Assembly: GCF_049195245.1 (NCBI RefSeq)
Contig: NZ_JBMIRR010000027.1
Location: 496,001 to 560,000 of the forward strand
Origin: Arenimonas sp049195245
GTDB taxonomy: Bacteria > Pseudomonadota > Gammaproteobacteria > Xanthomonadales > Xanthomonadaceae
DNA length: 64,000 bases
Reading direction: 5' to 3'
In this document: piece by piece, positions 16,574 to 25,520 of the stretch
How the letters are laid out: every line of letters begins with the position of its first letter
Position numbering within the stretch: the first letter of the stretch is position 1
The notes under the pieces: generated by a model
What the model saw: the letters and a program-made list of their open reading frames with translations, nothing else
What the model was told of the DNA's origin: nothing
Databases searched by the model: none
Position numbers and translations under genes: made by a program

Positions 16574-17469
16574 GCGTCCTGCACGCAGACCCGGTTGCGG
16601 CCTTCGTCCTTGGCGCGGTACAGCGCGGCGTCGGCCGCCCGCATCAGGGTGCTGCGGTCGCCGCGGCGCGGATCCAGTCCGGCGATGCCGATGCTGATGG
16701 TGATCTGCCTCGGCTCGCCGCCGAGCTCGAACACGCTGGCCGCGACGGCTTCGCGCAGCCGTTCAGCGAAGGCCGTGGCCGCGCCGAGGTCCGACTCCGG
16801 CAGCAGCACCGCGAACTCTTCCCCGCCGATCCGCGCGGCAATGTCCTCGCCGCGCACGAAGCCACGCACCACGCCTGCCAGCTGTCGCAGCACGCCGTCC
16901 CCGGCGATGTGGCCGTAGCGGTCGTTGACGGGCTTGAACAGGTCCACGTCGATGATGCACATCACCAGCGGCCGGTCGTGGCGCAGCGCCCGGGCGATTT
17001 CCTTGTCCACGAGGTCGACGAAGTGGCGGCGGTTGTAGAGCTCGGTGAGGGCATCGTGCGTGGCCAGCTGGTAGACCTCCTCGTGGTAGCGGGCCTCGAC
17101 GCTGGAGTGGCTGATGAACTTGAGGATGGATTCGCCCAGGGTGACGTGGTCGCCGTCGGCGAGCAGGGTTTCGGTGATGGGCTGTTCGTTCACCCGGGTC
17201 CGGTTCGTCGCCTCCAGGTCCCGGATGCGGTAGGCCTCGCCCTCGCGCCAGATCTGGCAATGCTGGCGCGACACCGAGTTGTGCGGAATGTGCAGGTCGG
17301 CCTCCTGCGAGCGGCCGACGATGACGGGCTTGTCCTCGATGTCGGCCCGTTTGCCCAGGCCTTCGCCGTGGATGACCACCACGCAGGCCGAACGCGGCCC
17401 GCTGCGGCGCGGTCCGGCGCTGAGCAGGGTCAACTGGGCGGTGATGGGGTCGGCGTCGCTTCGGCTCAT
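16570..17469 (-). CDS. FHA-domain diguanylate cyclase
   Basis: A 299-residue soluble protein. The N-terminal FHA domain carries its phosphothreonine-binding residues (GRS at 52-54, SRQH at 67-70, then NRT), and the C-terminal GGDEF domain (about 130-295) has an intact GGEEF near 214-218 with inhibition site RGED five residues before. FHA domains bind phosphothreonine peptides, so its c-di-GMP synthesis may respond to protein phosphorylation. It lies divergent to a Ser/Thr kinase gene 126 bp away, the obvious candidate partner. It overlaps the end of the PAP2 gene by 4 nt on the opposite strand. Confidence 0.92.
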   Translation of the reverse strand: MSRSDADPITAQLTLLSAGPRRSGPRSACVVVIHGEGLGKRADIEDKPVIVGRSQEADLHIPHNSVSRQHCQIWREGEAYRIRDLEATNRTRVNEQPITETLLADGDHVTLGESILKFISHSSVEARYHEEVYQLATHDALTELYNRRHFVDLVDKEIARALRHDRPLVMCIIDVDLFKPVNDRYGHIAGDGVLRQLAGVVRGFVRGEDIAARIGGEEFAVLLPESDLGAATAFAERLREAVAASVFELGGEPRQITISIGIAGLDPRRGDRSTLMRAADAALYRAKDEGRNRVCVQDA

Positions 17470-17595
17470 GGCGGGGGTGGAACGGACATCCCGGGTGGCC
17501 AGCCGAGTCTAGCCGAGCCCGGCCGCGACGCGCGCGTCCGGACGTTGGGGTAATGGACGAACCCGGGTGGCCGGTTCCAGAATCGATCCAGCGCC

Positions 17596-20352
17596 ATGAC
17601 AAGCTCCCAAGACCCCAACGACCTCGACCCGACCCAGGGCCTGCCCACCCGCACGGGGGCGCCGGCGGCTGCCGGCACCGGCACCTTGCCGCCCGGGTCG
17701 CGCCTGGGGCGCTACCGCATCGAGACCCTGCTCGGGCAGGGCGGCATGGGCGAGGTCTACCGCGCCGAGCAGCTGGAGCCGGTGCGGCGCACCGTGGCGC
17801 TGAAGCTGCTGCATGCGCGCCGGCTGGACGCGCGCCACCTGGCCTACTTCGAAATCGAGCGCCAGCTGCTGGCGCAGATGAAGCATCCGGCCATCGCCCA
17901 GGTCTACGACGCCGGTGCGACGCCCGACGGCTTTCCCTTTTTCGCGATGGAGTTCATCGAGGGCGAGCCGCTCACGCGTTACTGCGAGGCGCGCAAGCTG
18001 CCGCTGCGGGCGCGCATCGAGCTGTTCATCCGCATCTGCGAAGGCGTGCAGCATGCGCACCAGAAGGGCGTCATCCATCGCGACCTCAAGCCCGGCAACA
18101 TCCTGGTGGCGGACGTGGATGGCCGTGCCCTGCCCAAGATCATCGACTTCGGCATCGCCACGGCCGCCCGCCGTTCCCTGTCGCCCGGGGAACCCGAGGG
18201 CGGGTTCGAGCGCGCCGGCACGCCCGACTACATGAGCCCCGAACAGGCCGGCCTGGCGCCGGGCGTCGAAGTGGACACGCGCAGCGACGTCTACTCGCTG
18301 GGTGTGCTGCTGTACGAACTGCTGGCGGGCCGGCGGCCCGGCGTGGGCATGGACACCAGTGCCGCCGCGCACACCGCCAGCACCAGCCTGCGGCCGCCCT
18401 GGGAGCAGATCGCGACGCTGGCGCCCGGCAACGTCGAGGCGCGCGCAGAACAGCTGGGGCTGAGCCGGCCACGCCTGCGCAAGCTGCTGCGCTCGGAGCT
18501 GGACTGGGTGGTGATGAAGGCCATGCGCCGCGAACGCGCCGAGCGCTACCGTTCGGCGGCCGAGCTGGCCGACGAGTTGCGGCGCTTCCTGGAGGACCGG
18601 CCGCTGCTGGCGGTGCCCCATACGCGTCGCTACGTGCTGGGCACCTACCTGCGGCGGCATCGCGTCGCGGCGCTCGCCGTCGGCGCCATCTCGCTGGCGG
18701 TGCTGGCGGGCCTGGGCATGTCGCTGTATGGCCTGCACCAGGCGACCGTGCAGCGTGAACTGGCCGAACAACGCAGCGCCGAACTCGAGCGGGTGGCGGC
18801 GTTCCAGCAGTCGATGCTGGAAGGCATCGACATCGAGGCGATGGGCATCAGCCTGACTTCGGGCCTGCGCTCGCAGCTGCAGAAGTCGGCGCCGGAGAAG
18901 CTGCCGATGCTCGAGCAGGCGCTGGCCAGCAGCAGCCCGCCGGACCTGGCGCGGTCCCTGATCGGGCGCGACGTGCTGTCCGCCGCGCAGGTGGCCATCG
19001 GCCGTGATTTCGAAGACCAGCCCGAGCTGGCCGCCGACCTGCGCCTGTCGGTCGGCAAGGTGCAGCTGGCGCTGGGGCTGTCGGAGGAAGCGGCGGCGAC
19101 GTTCGCGCAGGTGGCCGAGTACCGGGCCGGTGCCCATGGCGCGACCGCGCTGGAAACGCTGCAGGCCCGCAACCTGCAGAGCGAAGCCACCGCGCGGGCC
19201 GGCCGGCTGCCCGAAGCGCAGGCGCTGGTCGAGGCCACGCTGGCGGCGACCACCGCCCCGTCGGCCGACCGCGACCTTCGCCTGGACGCGGAACGCCAGC
19301 AGGCCAGCCTGGTGTTCGCGCAGGGCGACCGTCCGCGTGCCCGCGCGCTGCAGCAGGCGCTCTACTATCGCGAACGGGCCGTGCGCGCGGCGTCCGATCC
19401 GCTGCTGCTGGCTCTGCAGGACGACCTGGGCCTGAGCATGGGTCGCATGGGCGACATCCGCGAGGCGCGGGCCATCTTCGAAACCCTGTACACGCAGCGG
19501 CTGGCCGCGCTTGGGCCGGACGACGACACCACCGCCAACACCATGGGCCGGCTGGCGGTGATGCGGGCGATGGACGGCGACACCGAGGCCGCGGTGGCCC
19601 TGCAGCGCGAACGCGCGGCGATCAGCGAGCGCAAGCTCGGCGCCGAACACCCGTTCACGCTGTCCGAGCGCGGCAACCTGGCCAACATGCTGCTGGACCT
19701 GCGCGAATACGACGAGGCGGAGCGTTTGATGCGGGCGGTGTACGAGGCCCGGCAGGGGCTGATGGGAGCCGATTCACCGGCCACGCTGCGCGCCAAGCTC
19801 AACCTGGCCTCGCTGCTCGCGCGCCGGCAGCGCTTCGACGAGGCGCTGGGCATGGAGGGCGAACTGCTGCAGGCGCGCCGTCGGCTGCTGGGGCCGCGCC
19901 ATCCCGACACCGTGTTCCTGGAGGTCAACCACGCCAGCACCCTGCATCGCGCCGGCCGCCCTCCGGCGGTGGTGCAGGCGCAGCTGGACCATGCCCGCCC
20001 GCTTTCGATCGAGGTGCTGGGGGAGAAACATCCGCAGAGCAACGTGGCCGACATGGTGCAGTGCCTGACCTGGCTGCGGGCGGGTCGCTACCCGCAGGCC
20101 ATCGGGCTGCTGCGCGAGCTTCGGGCGCGCTCGGAGGCCGAGCGCGAAACGGGCGACACGCCGAATCCGCGCATAGGCTGGGCCCTGGCCACCGCGCTGG
20201 AGCGCAGCGGCCAGGCCGCGGAAGCGCGCGCGGTCTTCGCCAGCGACGTGCAGTGGCTGCATGACCTGCCGCCGTCTGAGCGCGATGCCGAGCAGCAGGC
20301 GGCGCTGGACAGCCTGGCCGAGGAAGCCGCGCACCTGCCGCGCGCACGCTGA
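17596..20352 (+). CDS. Membrane Ser/Thr protein kinase with TPR-rich C terminus
   Basis: A 918-residue Hanks-type kinase. The kinase domain (about 40-335) shows the Gly loop GQGGMGEVY, the lysine in VALKLL, HRDLKPGN near 160-167, DFG near 183 and GTPDYMSPEQ. One membrane segment follows at about 353-376, then roughly 530 residues of Leu/Ala-rich tetratricopeptide-like helices, predicted extracytoplasmic. The catalytic residues are intact. Such kinases phosphorylate Thr/Ser in FHA-binding partners, and the divergent neighbour is an FHA-GGDEF cyclase. There is no clear Shine-Dalgarno before the ATG. The C-terminal repeats probably bind a protein or peptide signal. Confidence 0.93.
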   Translation: MTSSQDPNDLDPTQGLPTRTGAPAAAGTGTLPPGSRLGRYRIETLLGQGGMGEVYRAEQLEPVRRTVALKLLHARRLDARHLAYFEIERQLLAQMKHPAIAQVYDAGATPDGFPFFAMEFIEGEPLTRYCEARKLPLRARIELFIRICEGVQHAHQKGVIHRDLKPGNILVADVDGRALPKIIDFGIATAARRSLSPGEPEGGFERAGTPDYMSPEQAGLAPGVEVDTRSDVYSLGVLLYELLAGRRPGVGMDTSAAAHTASTSLRPPWEQIATLAPGNVEARAEQLGLSRPRLRKLLRSELDWVVMKAMRRERAERYRSAAELADELRRFLEDRPLLAVPHTRRYVLGTYLRRHRVAALAVGAISLAVLAGLGMSLYGLHQATVQRELAEQRSAELERVAAFQQSMLEGIDIEAMGISLTSGLRSQLQKSAPEKLPMLEQALASSSPPDLARSLIGRDVLSAAQVAIGRDFEDQPELAADLRLSVGKVQLALGLSEEAAATFAQVAEYRAGAHGATALETLQARNLQSEATARAGRLPEAQALVEATLAATTAPSADRDLRLDAERQQASLVFAQGDRPRARALQQALYYRERAVRAASDPLLLALQDDLGLSMGRMGDIREARAIFETLYTQRLAALGPDDDTTANTMGRLAVMRAMDGDTEAAVALQRERAAISERKLGAEHPFTLSERGNLANMLLDLREYDEAERLMRAVYEARQGLMGADSPATLRAKLNLASLLARRQRFDEALGMEGELLQARRRLLGPRHPDTVFLEVNHASTLHRAGRPPAVVQAQLDHARPLSIEVLGEKHPQSNVADMVQCLTWLRAGRYPQAIGLLRELRARSEAERETGDTPNPRIGWALATALERSGQAAEARAVFASDVQWLHDLPPSERDAEQQAALDSLAEEAAHLPRAR

Positions 20353-20369
20353 GCAGCGGTGCCGCAGGC

Positions 20370-21302
20370 TCAGCGTGGACCGGGCGTTTCGCCGCCGATG
20401 TCGGGATCGGTCACGGTTTGCCGGGCCAGCCGCGATTCGCGCCGGGCGATGTACACATTGGAGCCGAAGATGATGGCCGCGCCCAGCACGGTCCAGCGGT
20501 CCAGGCTTTCGTCGAAGAGCAGGTAGCCGAACACCGACACCACCAGGATCTGCAGGAAGCTGATCGGCGTCAGCATCGAGGCATCGCCCAGTTTCAGCGC
20601 ACGGGTCCAGAACAGGTGCGCCGTGCTGCCCAGGAAGCCGGCCAGCACCAGCCACAGCCAGGTGATGCCCTGCGGCATTTCCCACACCATCAGCGCCGGC
20701 ACCAGCGACATCGGGATCCACAGCAGGGTGGTGTAGATCACGATCGCGTCCGGGTGCTCGGTGCGCGAGAGGAACTTGATGCTGATCGCGACGCTGGCGC
20801 TGGCCACCGCCGCCAGCAGGGCCACCAGGCTGGCGGCGGTGAAGGCATCGCTGCCGGGACGCACGATCACCATCACGCCCAGGAAGCCGACCAGCACCGC
20901 GCTCCAGCGCCGCGCGCGAACAATTTCGCCCAGCACCAGCACCGCGCCGATGGTGACGAACAGCGGCGTCGAATACGACAGCGCGATTGCCTGCGCCAGC
21001 GGCAGGTGCACGATGGCCCAGAAGCCGGCCAGCATGGACACGATGCCGATCAGGCAGCGCACGACGTAGAAGGGCAGCTTGCGGGTGCGAAGGATCGACG
21101 GGCCATGCCGCAGCAGCAGCGGCAGCACGAACACGAAGCCGAACACGTTGCGGAAGAACGCGATCTCGAAGGCGTGCAGCTGCTTGGACGCCAGCCGGAT
21201 GCACACCGCCATGCAGCCGAAGAACACCGTGCTGGCCGCCATCAGCAGCACCGCGCGGGTGACGTTGGCGGCGCGGGCGTCGGCGGCGCTGGTGGCGCTC
21301 AC
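20370..21302 (-). CDS. DMT-superfamily (EamA) transporter
   Basis: A 310-residue inner-membrane protein with two EamA repeats, about ten hydrophobic helices in all (for example LLMAASTVFFGCMAVCIRL near residue 20 and WTVLGAAIIFGSNVYIARR near 275). EamA proteins export metabolites or take up solutes, and the substrate is unknown. It starts with GTG overlapping the murB stop (GTGA), so it is the last gene of the ALDH-DUF4190-pyrD-murB-DMT unit. It converges with the Ser/Thr kinase gene. Confidence 0.9.
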   Translation of the reverse strand: MSATSAADARAANVTRAVLLMAASTVFFGCMAVCIRLASKQLHAFEIAFFRNVFGFVFVLPLLLRHGPSILRTRKLPFYVVRCLIGIVSMLAGFWAIVHLPLAQAIALSYSTPLFVTIGAVLVLGEIVRARRWSAVLVGFLGVMVIVRPGSDAFTAASLVALLAAVASASVAISIKFLSRTEHPDAIVIYTTLLWIPMSLVPALMVWEMPQGITWLWLVLAGFLGSTAHLFWTRALKLGDASMLTPISFLQILVVSVFGYLLFDESLDRWTVLGAAIIFGSNVYIARRESRLARQTVTDPDIGGETPGPR

Positions 21303-22348
21303 GCGCCGGGGTCGTCGAAGCGGGCGCCGATGATGCGGGGTTCGGGCTCGAGCGCGACGCCGAAGCGGTCGTGCACGGAAGCCGCGACGCGCCGCGCCAG
21401 CGCCAGCAGCTGGGCGCCGCTGGCCTGGCCGTGGTTGACCAGCACCAGGGCGTGCTGCGCCGCCACGCCGGCATCGCCCTCGCGGAAGCCCTTCCAGCCG
21501 CAGGCTTCGATCAGCCAGGCGGCGGACAGCTTGCGCTGGCCCTCGTCGCCGGGGAACACGGGCAGGGTGGGGTGCCGGTCCTTGAGCGCATCGGCCACCG
21601 CCGCCGGCACCACCGGATTCTTGAAGAAGCTGCCGGCATTGCCCAGCACCGCCGGATTGGGCAGCTTGCGCGTGCGGATGCGGCTGATGGCTTCGGCCAC
21701 GTGCACCGCTCGCGGCGTGTCGACCTTCATGGCCGCCAGCTCTTCGCGCACGCCGGCATAGTCGAGCCGCAGTTCCCGCTGGCGCGGCAGGGTGAACTCG
21801 ACCGCGGTCACGACCCAGCGTTCGGGTTCCCGCTTGAAGACGCTGTCGCGGTAGCCGAAGGCGCAGTCCTCGCGGTCGAGCCGCTTGACCTGCCCGGTGT
21901 CGCGCTGGAAGGCCTCGACCGCGGTGATGAATTCGCCCACCTCGACGCCGTAGGCGCCGATGTTCTGGATCGGCGCCGCGCCCACCGTGCCGGGGATCAG
22001 GGCCATGTTCTCCAGCCCCAGCAGGCCGCGGGCCAGGGTCCAGCCCACCAGGTCGTTCCAGTTCATGCCGGCCTCGGCGCGCACCACGGCGGCCTCGGGG
22101 CCGTCCTGCACGATGCGCACGCCGGCCATCGTCAGGCAGATCGCCACGCCCGGAAAATCGCCGGCGAACAGCAGGTTGCTGCCTTCGCCCAGCATCAGCA
22201 CGGGGCCATCGCGCAGCATCGCGAACTCGAACAGCCCGGCCAGTGCATCGGCGCGCGACACGTCGGCCATCATCGCGGCGCGGGCGGGGACCCGGAAGGT
22301 GTTGCGGCCGGCCAGCGAGACATCCTCGGCCAGCTGGTAGCCGCTCAT
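21299..22348 (-). CDS. murB: UDP-N-acetylenolpyruvoylglucosamine reductase
   Basis: A 349-residue type I MurB, the FAD/NADPH enzyme that completes UDP-MurNAc in peptidoglycan synthesis. Motifs: GEGSNLLF (FAD), PIQNIGAYGVEV, FGYRDSVFK, and GNAGSFFKNPV carrying the proton-donating Ser, with WLIEACGWKG near the C terminus. The catalytic and FAD motifs are all present. Its ATG (22348) overlaps the pyrD stop and its TGA overlaps the transporter start, so translation is coupled along the operon. Confidence 0.97.
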   Translation of the reverse strand: MSGYQLAEDVSLAGRNTFRVPARAAMMADVSRADALAGLFEFAMLRDGPVLMLGEGSNLLFAGDFPGVAICLTMAGVRIVQDGPEAAVVRAEAGMNWNDLVGWTLARGLLGLENMALIPGTVGAAPIQNIGAYGVEVGEFITAVEAFQRDTGQVKRLDREDCAFGYRDSVFKREPERWVVTAVEFTLPRQRELRLDYAGVREELAAMKVDTPRAVHVAEAISRIRTRKLPNPAVLGNAGSFFKNPVVPAAVADALKDRHPTLPVFPGDEGQRKLSAAWLIEACGWKGFREGDAGVAAQHALVLVNHGQASGAQLLALARRVAASVHDRFGVALEPEPRIIGARFDDPGA

Positions 22349-23382
22349 GCCGGGCCGCCCTCGCGCCGGCGGCGGATCGCGTCCACGCATTCGGCGATCA
22401 GCTCGGGTCCGCGGTAGACCAGGCCGGTGTAGAACTGCACCATCTGCGCGCCCGCCGTGATCTTGCCGGCCGCGTCGGCGCCGCTGAGGATGCCGCCCAC
22501 GCCGATGATGGGGATGGCCGGATCCAGCCGCGACCGCAGCCGCCGCATGATCGCGGTGGACTTGCCGTACAGCGGCTGGCCCGACAGCCCGCCGGTTTCG
22601 TGGGCCAGCTTGTGGCCTTCCACGGGCAGGCGGTCGGTGGTGGTGTTGGTGGCGATCACGCCGTCCACCTTCAGGTCGCCCAGCACGCGCCCGCAGGCGT
22701 CCACGTCGTCGTCGGACAGGTCGGGCGCGACCTTCACCAGCATCGGCACGCGTTTGCCGTGCTGGGCGCCGAATTTTTCCTGCGCCTCGCGCAGGGTGCC
22801 GATCAGCTGGCGCAGCGCCTGTTCTTCCTGCAGCTCGCGCAGGCCGGCGGTGTTGGGCGAGGAGATGTTGATGGTGATGTAGTCGGCCAGCGGGTACACG
22901 CGCTCCAGGCAGTAGAGGTAATCGTCCACCGCGTCTTCGTTGGGCGTGTCCTTGTTCTTGCCGATGTTGATGCCCAGCAGCCCGCGCTTGCGGCGCGCGC
23001 GGCCGACGTTGCGCACCAGCGCATCCACGCCCTCGTTGTTGAAGCCCAGGCGGTTGATCACCGCGTTGTGCTCGGGGAGACGGAACATGCGCGGCTTGGG
23101 GTTGCCTTCCTGCGGCCGGGGCGTGGTGGTGCCGACCTCGACGAAGCCGAAGCCCAGGCCCAGCAGCGCGTCCACGTGCGCGCCGTTCTTGTCCAGGCCG
23201 GCTGCACAGCCGACCGGATTGGGGAAGGTCAGACCGAAGGCCTTGGTGGGCAGGGGCTTGGGCCGCAGCGCCACCATGGGATTGAGGCCGGTGCCGTAGG
23301 CCAGCTCCAGGGCCTGCAGCCCCAGCCCATGCGCGCGCTCCGCGTCGAGGTGGAACAGGAACGGTCGGGCAAGGGAATACAT
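22345..23382 (-). CDS. pyrD: Dihydroorotate dehydrogenase (quinone)
   Basis: A 345-residue class 2 PyrD, an FMN enzyme of the inner membrane that oxidises dihydroorotate with quinone in pyrimidine synthesis. Recognisable are the N-terminal membrane-association helix (MYSLARPFLFHLDAERAHG), NPVGCAAGLDKNG, NISSPNT, and the FMN-phosphate site IGVGGILSGADAAGK. The class 2 catalytic serine lies in NISSPNT. It begins 9 nt after the stop of the DUF4190 gene. Another pyrimidine gene, pyrC, lies at 46.7 kb. Confidence 0.97.
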   Translation of the reverse strand: MYSLARPFLFHLDAERAHGLGLQALELAYGTGLNPMVALRPKPLPTKAFGLTFPNPVGCAAGLDKNGAHVDALLGLGFGFVEVGTTTPRPQEGNPKPRMFRLPEHNAVINRLGFNNEGVDALVRNVGRARRKRGLLGINIGKNKDTPNEDAVDDYLYCLERVYPLADYITINISSPNTAGLRELQEEQALRQLIGTLREAQEKFGAQHGKRVPMLVKVAPDLSDDDVDACGRVLGDLKVDGVIATNTTTDRLPVEGHKLAHETGGLSGQPLYGKSTAIMRRLRSRLDPAIPIIGVGGILSGADAAGKITAGAQMVQFYTGLVYRGPELIAECVDAIRRRREGGPA

Positions 23383-23391
23383 CGCGTGGGC

Positions 23392-23766
23392 TCAGTACTG
23401 TCCGCTGATGCCCAGCATCGTCAGCAGCACGGCCAACCCGCCGAGGAAGAACACGAAGGCCAGGATGGTCAGCAGGCTGATGATCACCATGGCCCAGCCC
23501 AGCACCAGGCCCACCACGGCCAGCCCATCGCCTTCCATCCCGCCCTGGCTGCGGCGGATTTCCGAGCGCGCCATGTGGCCGGTGACGATCGCGGCCAGGC
23601 TGCCCAGCCACGGCAGCAGGGTCCAGCCCAGGATGCCGGAGATCAAACTGATGATGGCCAGCACGCTGGTGGGCTTGCCGGCCGGCGCCGGCGCGGGCGC
23701 CGGCGAGGCCGGCGGCAGCGGGGCCGGCGACGGCGGCGGGGAGGGCGGCAGCGGGGTGTCGGTCAT
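23392..23766 (-). CDS. DUF4190-type small membrane protein
   Basis: A 124-residue protein with a Pro-rich N terminus of about 30 residues and two hydrophobic hairpin segments (about 34-60 and 83-118) separated by GHMARSEIRRSQGGMEGDGLAVVGLVLG, which is the DUF4190 pattern. Function is unknown. It lies between the aldehyde dehydrogenase (9 nt upstream) and pyrD (9 nt downstream) and is presumably co-transcribed with them. Confidence 0.82.
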   Translation of the reverse strand: MTDTPLPPSPPPSPAPLPPASPAPAPAPAGKPTSVLAIISLISGILGWTLLPWLGSLAAIVTGHMARSEIRRSQGGMEGDGLAVVGLVLGWAMVIISLLTILAFVFFLGGLAVLLTMLGISGQY

Positions 23767-23775
23767 CGTCGTTCC

Positions 23776-25308
23776 TCAGAGGTCGAACTTGATGCCCTGG
23801 GCCAGCGGCAGCGCGTTGGAATAGTTGATGGTATTGGTCTGGCGCCGCATGTACACCTTCCACGCATCCGAGCCGGATTCGCGGCCACCGCCGGTTTCCT
23901 TCTCGCCGCCGAAGGCGCCGCCGATCTCCGCGCCCGAGGTGCCGATGTTGACGTTGGCGATGCCGCAGTCGGAGCCGGCCGCGGACAGGAACTGCTCGGC
24001 CGCGCGCAGGTCGGTGGTGAAGATGGACGAGGACAGGCCCTGAGGCACGGCGTTCTGAAGTTCGATCGCCTCGTCCAGGGTCGCGTACGGCATCACGTAC
24101 AGGATCGGCGCGAAGGTTTCGGTCTGCACCACCTCGGCGCTGTTGTGCAGTCCGGTGATGATCGTGGGCAGCACGAAGTTGCCCTTGCCCTCGATGCGCG
24201 CGCCGCCGGTCTCGACCTTGCCGCCGGCGGCCTTGGCCTTGGCGACGGCGTCGAGGTAGGCATCCACGGCGTCGGAGCTGTTGAGCGGGCCCATCAGGTT
24301 GGCCGCGTCGGTGGGGTCGCCGATCTTCTTCTCCACCTGCTTGTAGGCCGCCACCAGCTTGGCCAGCACGTCGGCGTAGATGGATTCGTGCACGAACAGG
24401 CGGCGCGTGGTGGTGCAGCGCTGGCCGGCGGTGCCGACGGCGCCGAAGGCGATGGCCGGGATGGCCAGCTTCAGGTCGGCCGAGGGGTCGACGATGATCG
24501 CGTTGTTGCCACCCAGCTCCAGCAGCGAGCGGCCCATGCGGCGCGCCACGCGCTCGCCGACCATGCGGCCGACCTTGGTCGAGCCGGTGAAGCTGATCAG
24601 CGGGATGCGCCGGTCGTCCACGAAGGCCGAGGCCAGGTCGGTGCCGCCGTCGTTGAACAGGAAGAAGATGTCCGGGAAGCCACCGGCCTGCAGCGCCTCG
24701 TTGCAGATCTTCATCGACGCGATCGCCGACAGCGGCGTCTTGGGCGAGGGCTTCCAGATGCAGATGTCGCCGCAGACGCCGGCGAGGAACGAGTTCCAGG
24801 CCCAGACGGCCACCGGGAAGTTGAACGCGCTGATGATGCCGACGATGCCCAGCGGCTGGTACTGCTCGTACATGCGGTGGCCCGGACGCTCGGAGTGCAT
24901 GGTCAGGCCGTAGAGCTGGCGCGACAGGCCGACGGCGAATTCGCCGATGTCGATCATCTCCTGCACTTCGCCGTCGCCCTCGGGCTTGGACTTGCCCATC
25001 TCCAGCGCCACCAGCGAACCCAGCGCGTCCTTGTGCCTGCGCAGCGCGTCGGCGCACAGGCGGATCGCTTCGCCGCGCTTGGGCGCCGGCGTGGTGCGCC
25101 AGACCTTGAAGGCGGCCTGGGCGCGCTCGAGGATCAGGTCGTAGTCGGCCTGCGACGAGGCCTGCACGCGGCCGAGCACTTCGCCGGTGCTGGGATTGAC
25201 GGGCTCGATGACGCCGGCGTCGCGGGTCTTGGACCACTCGCCGCGGCCGAGGTAGGTGCCCGATTCGTTGTCGGACAGGCCGAGGGCGGTGAGGACGGGA
25301 TGGGTCAT
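23776..25308 (-). CDS. Aldehyde dehydrogenase, ALDH7/antiquitin type
   Basis: A 510-residue NAD(P)-dependent aldehyde dehydrogenase. It contains FNFPVAVWAWN, LISFTGSTKVGR, the catalytic Glu in LELGGNNAI and the catalytic Cys in GTAGQRCTTTRR, and ends with NYSNALPLAQGIKFDL as antiquitins do. Bacterial members oxidise alpha-aminoadipate semialdehyde (piperideine-6-carboxylate) in lysine degradation. That role is likely but not proven here, since no other lysine-catabolic gene is nearby. It is the first gene of a five-gene minus-strand unit. Confidence 0.9.
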   Translation of the reverse strand: MTHPVLTALGLSDNESGTYLGRGEWSKTRDAGVIEPVNPSTGEVLGRVQASSQADYDLILERAQAAFKVWRTTPAPKRGEAIRLCADALRRHKDALGSLVALEMGKSKPEGDGEVQEMIDIGEFAVGLSRQLYGLTMHSERPGHRMYEQYQPLGIVGIISAFNFPVAVWAWNSFLAGVCGDICIWKPSPKTPLSAIASMKICNEALQAGGFPDIFFLFNDGGTDLASAFVDDRRIPLISFTGSTKVGRMVGERVARRMGRSLLELGGNNAIIVDPSADLKLAIPAIAFGAVGTAGQRCTTTRRLFVHESIYADVLAKLVAAYKQVEKKIGDPTDAANLMGPLNSSDAVDAYLDAVAKAKAAGGKVETGGARIEGKGNFVLPTIITGLHNSAEVVQTETFAPILYVMPYATLDEAIELQNAVPQGLSSSIFTTDLRAAEQFLSAAGSDCGIANVNIGTSGAEIGGAFGGEKETGGGRESGSDAWKVYMRRQTNTINYSNALPLAQGIKFDL

Positions 25309-25348
25309 TGCGGGCTCCAGGGATGCGTTGGCCTATGCCGGCCAGGAA

Positions 25349-25425
25349 TGGCGGCCCCGATACGATTCGAACGTACGACCTTCCCCTTAGGAGGGGGACG
25401 CTCTATCCAGCTGAGCTACGGGGCC
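25349..25425 (-). tRNA. tRNA-Arg (anticodon CCT)
   Basis: The minus strand folds into a complete cloverleaf. The acceptor stem GGCCCCG pairs with CGGGGCC, discriminator G is followed by an encoded CCA (25349-25351), and the T loop is GTTCGAATC. The anticodon stem TCCCC/GGGGA encloses loop CTCCTAA, giving anticodon CCT, which reads the codon AGG. It lies upstream of the aldehyde dehydrogenase gene, separated from it by 40 bp. Confidence 0.97.
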
Positions 25426-25520
25426 TAGGTCCGGGATTATCGCAGAAAGCCCCGGCCGCTGGCCCGGCGGCTGCGGGGCTGGCGTCCTGGATCCGCCGCC
25501 GGAACACGCCCGGACCCGCG

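Noticed and set aside
17509..19650. Long antisense frame within the Ser/Thr kinase gene
   Set aside because: Composition shadow of a GC-rich gene. The + strand has complete kinase motifs and the antisense product is His/Gln/Arg-rich with no motif.
22243..25428. Very long open frame (over 1000 codons) antisense to the aldehyde dehydrogenase, pyrD and murB genes
   Set aside because: High GC leaves the antisense frame free of stops. It spans several well-recognised genes and the tRNA-adjacent region and has no domain of its own.
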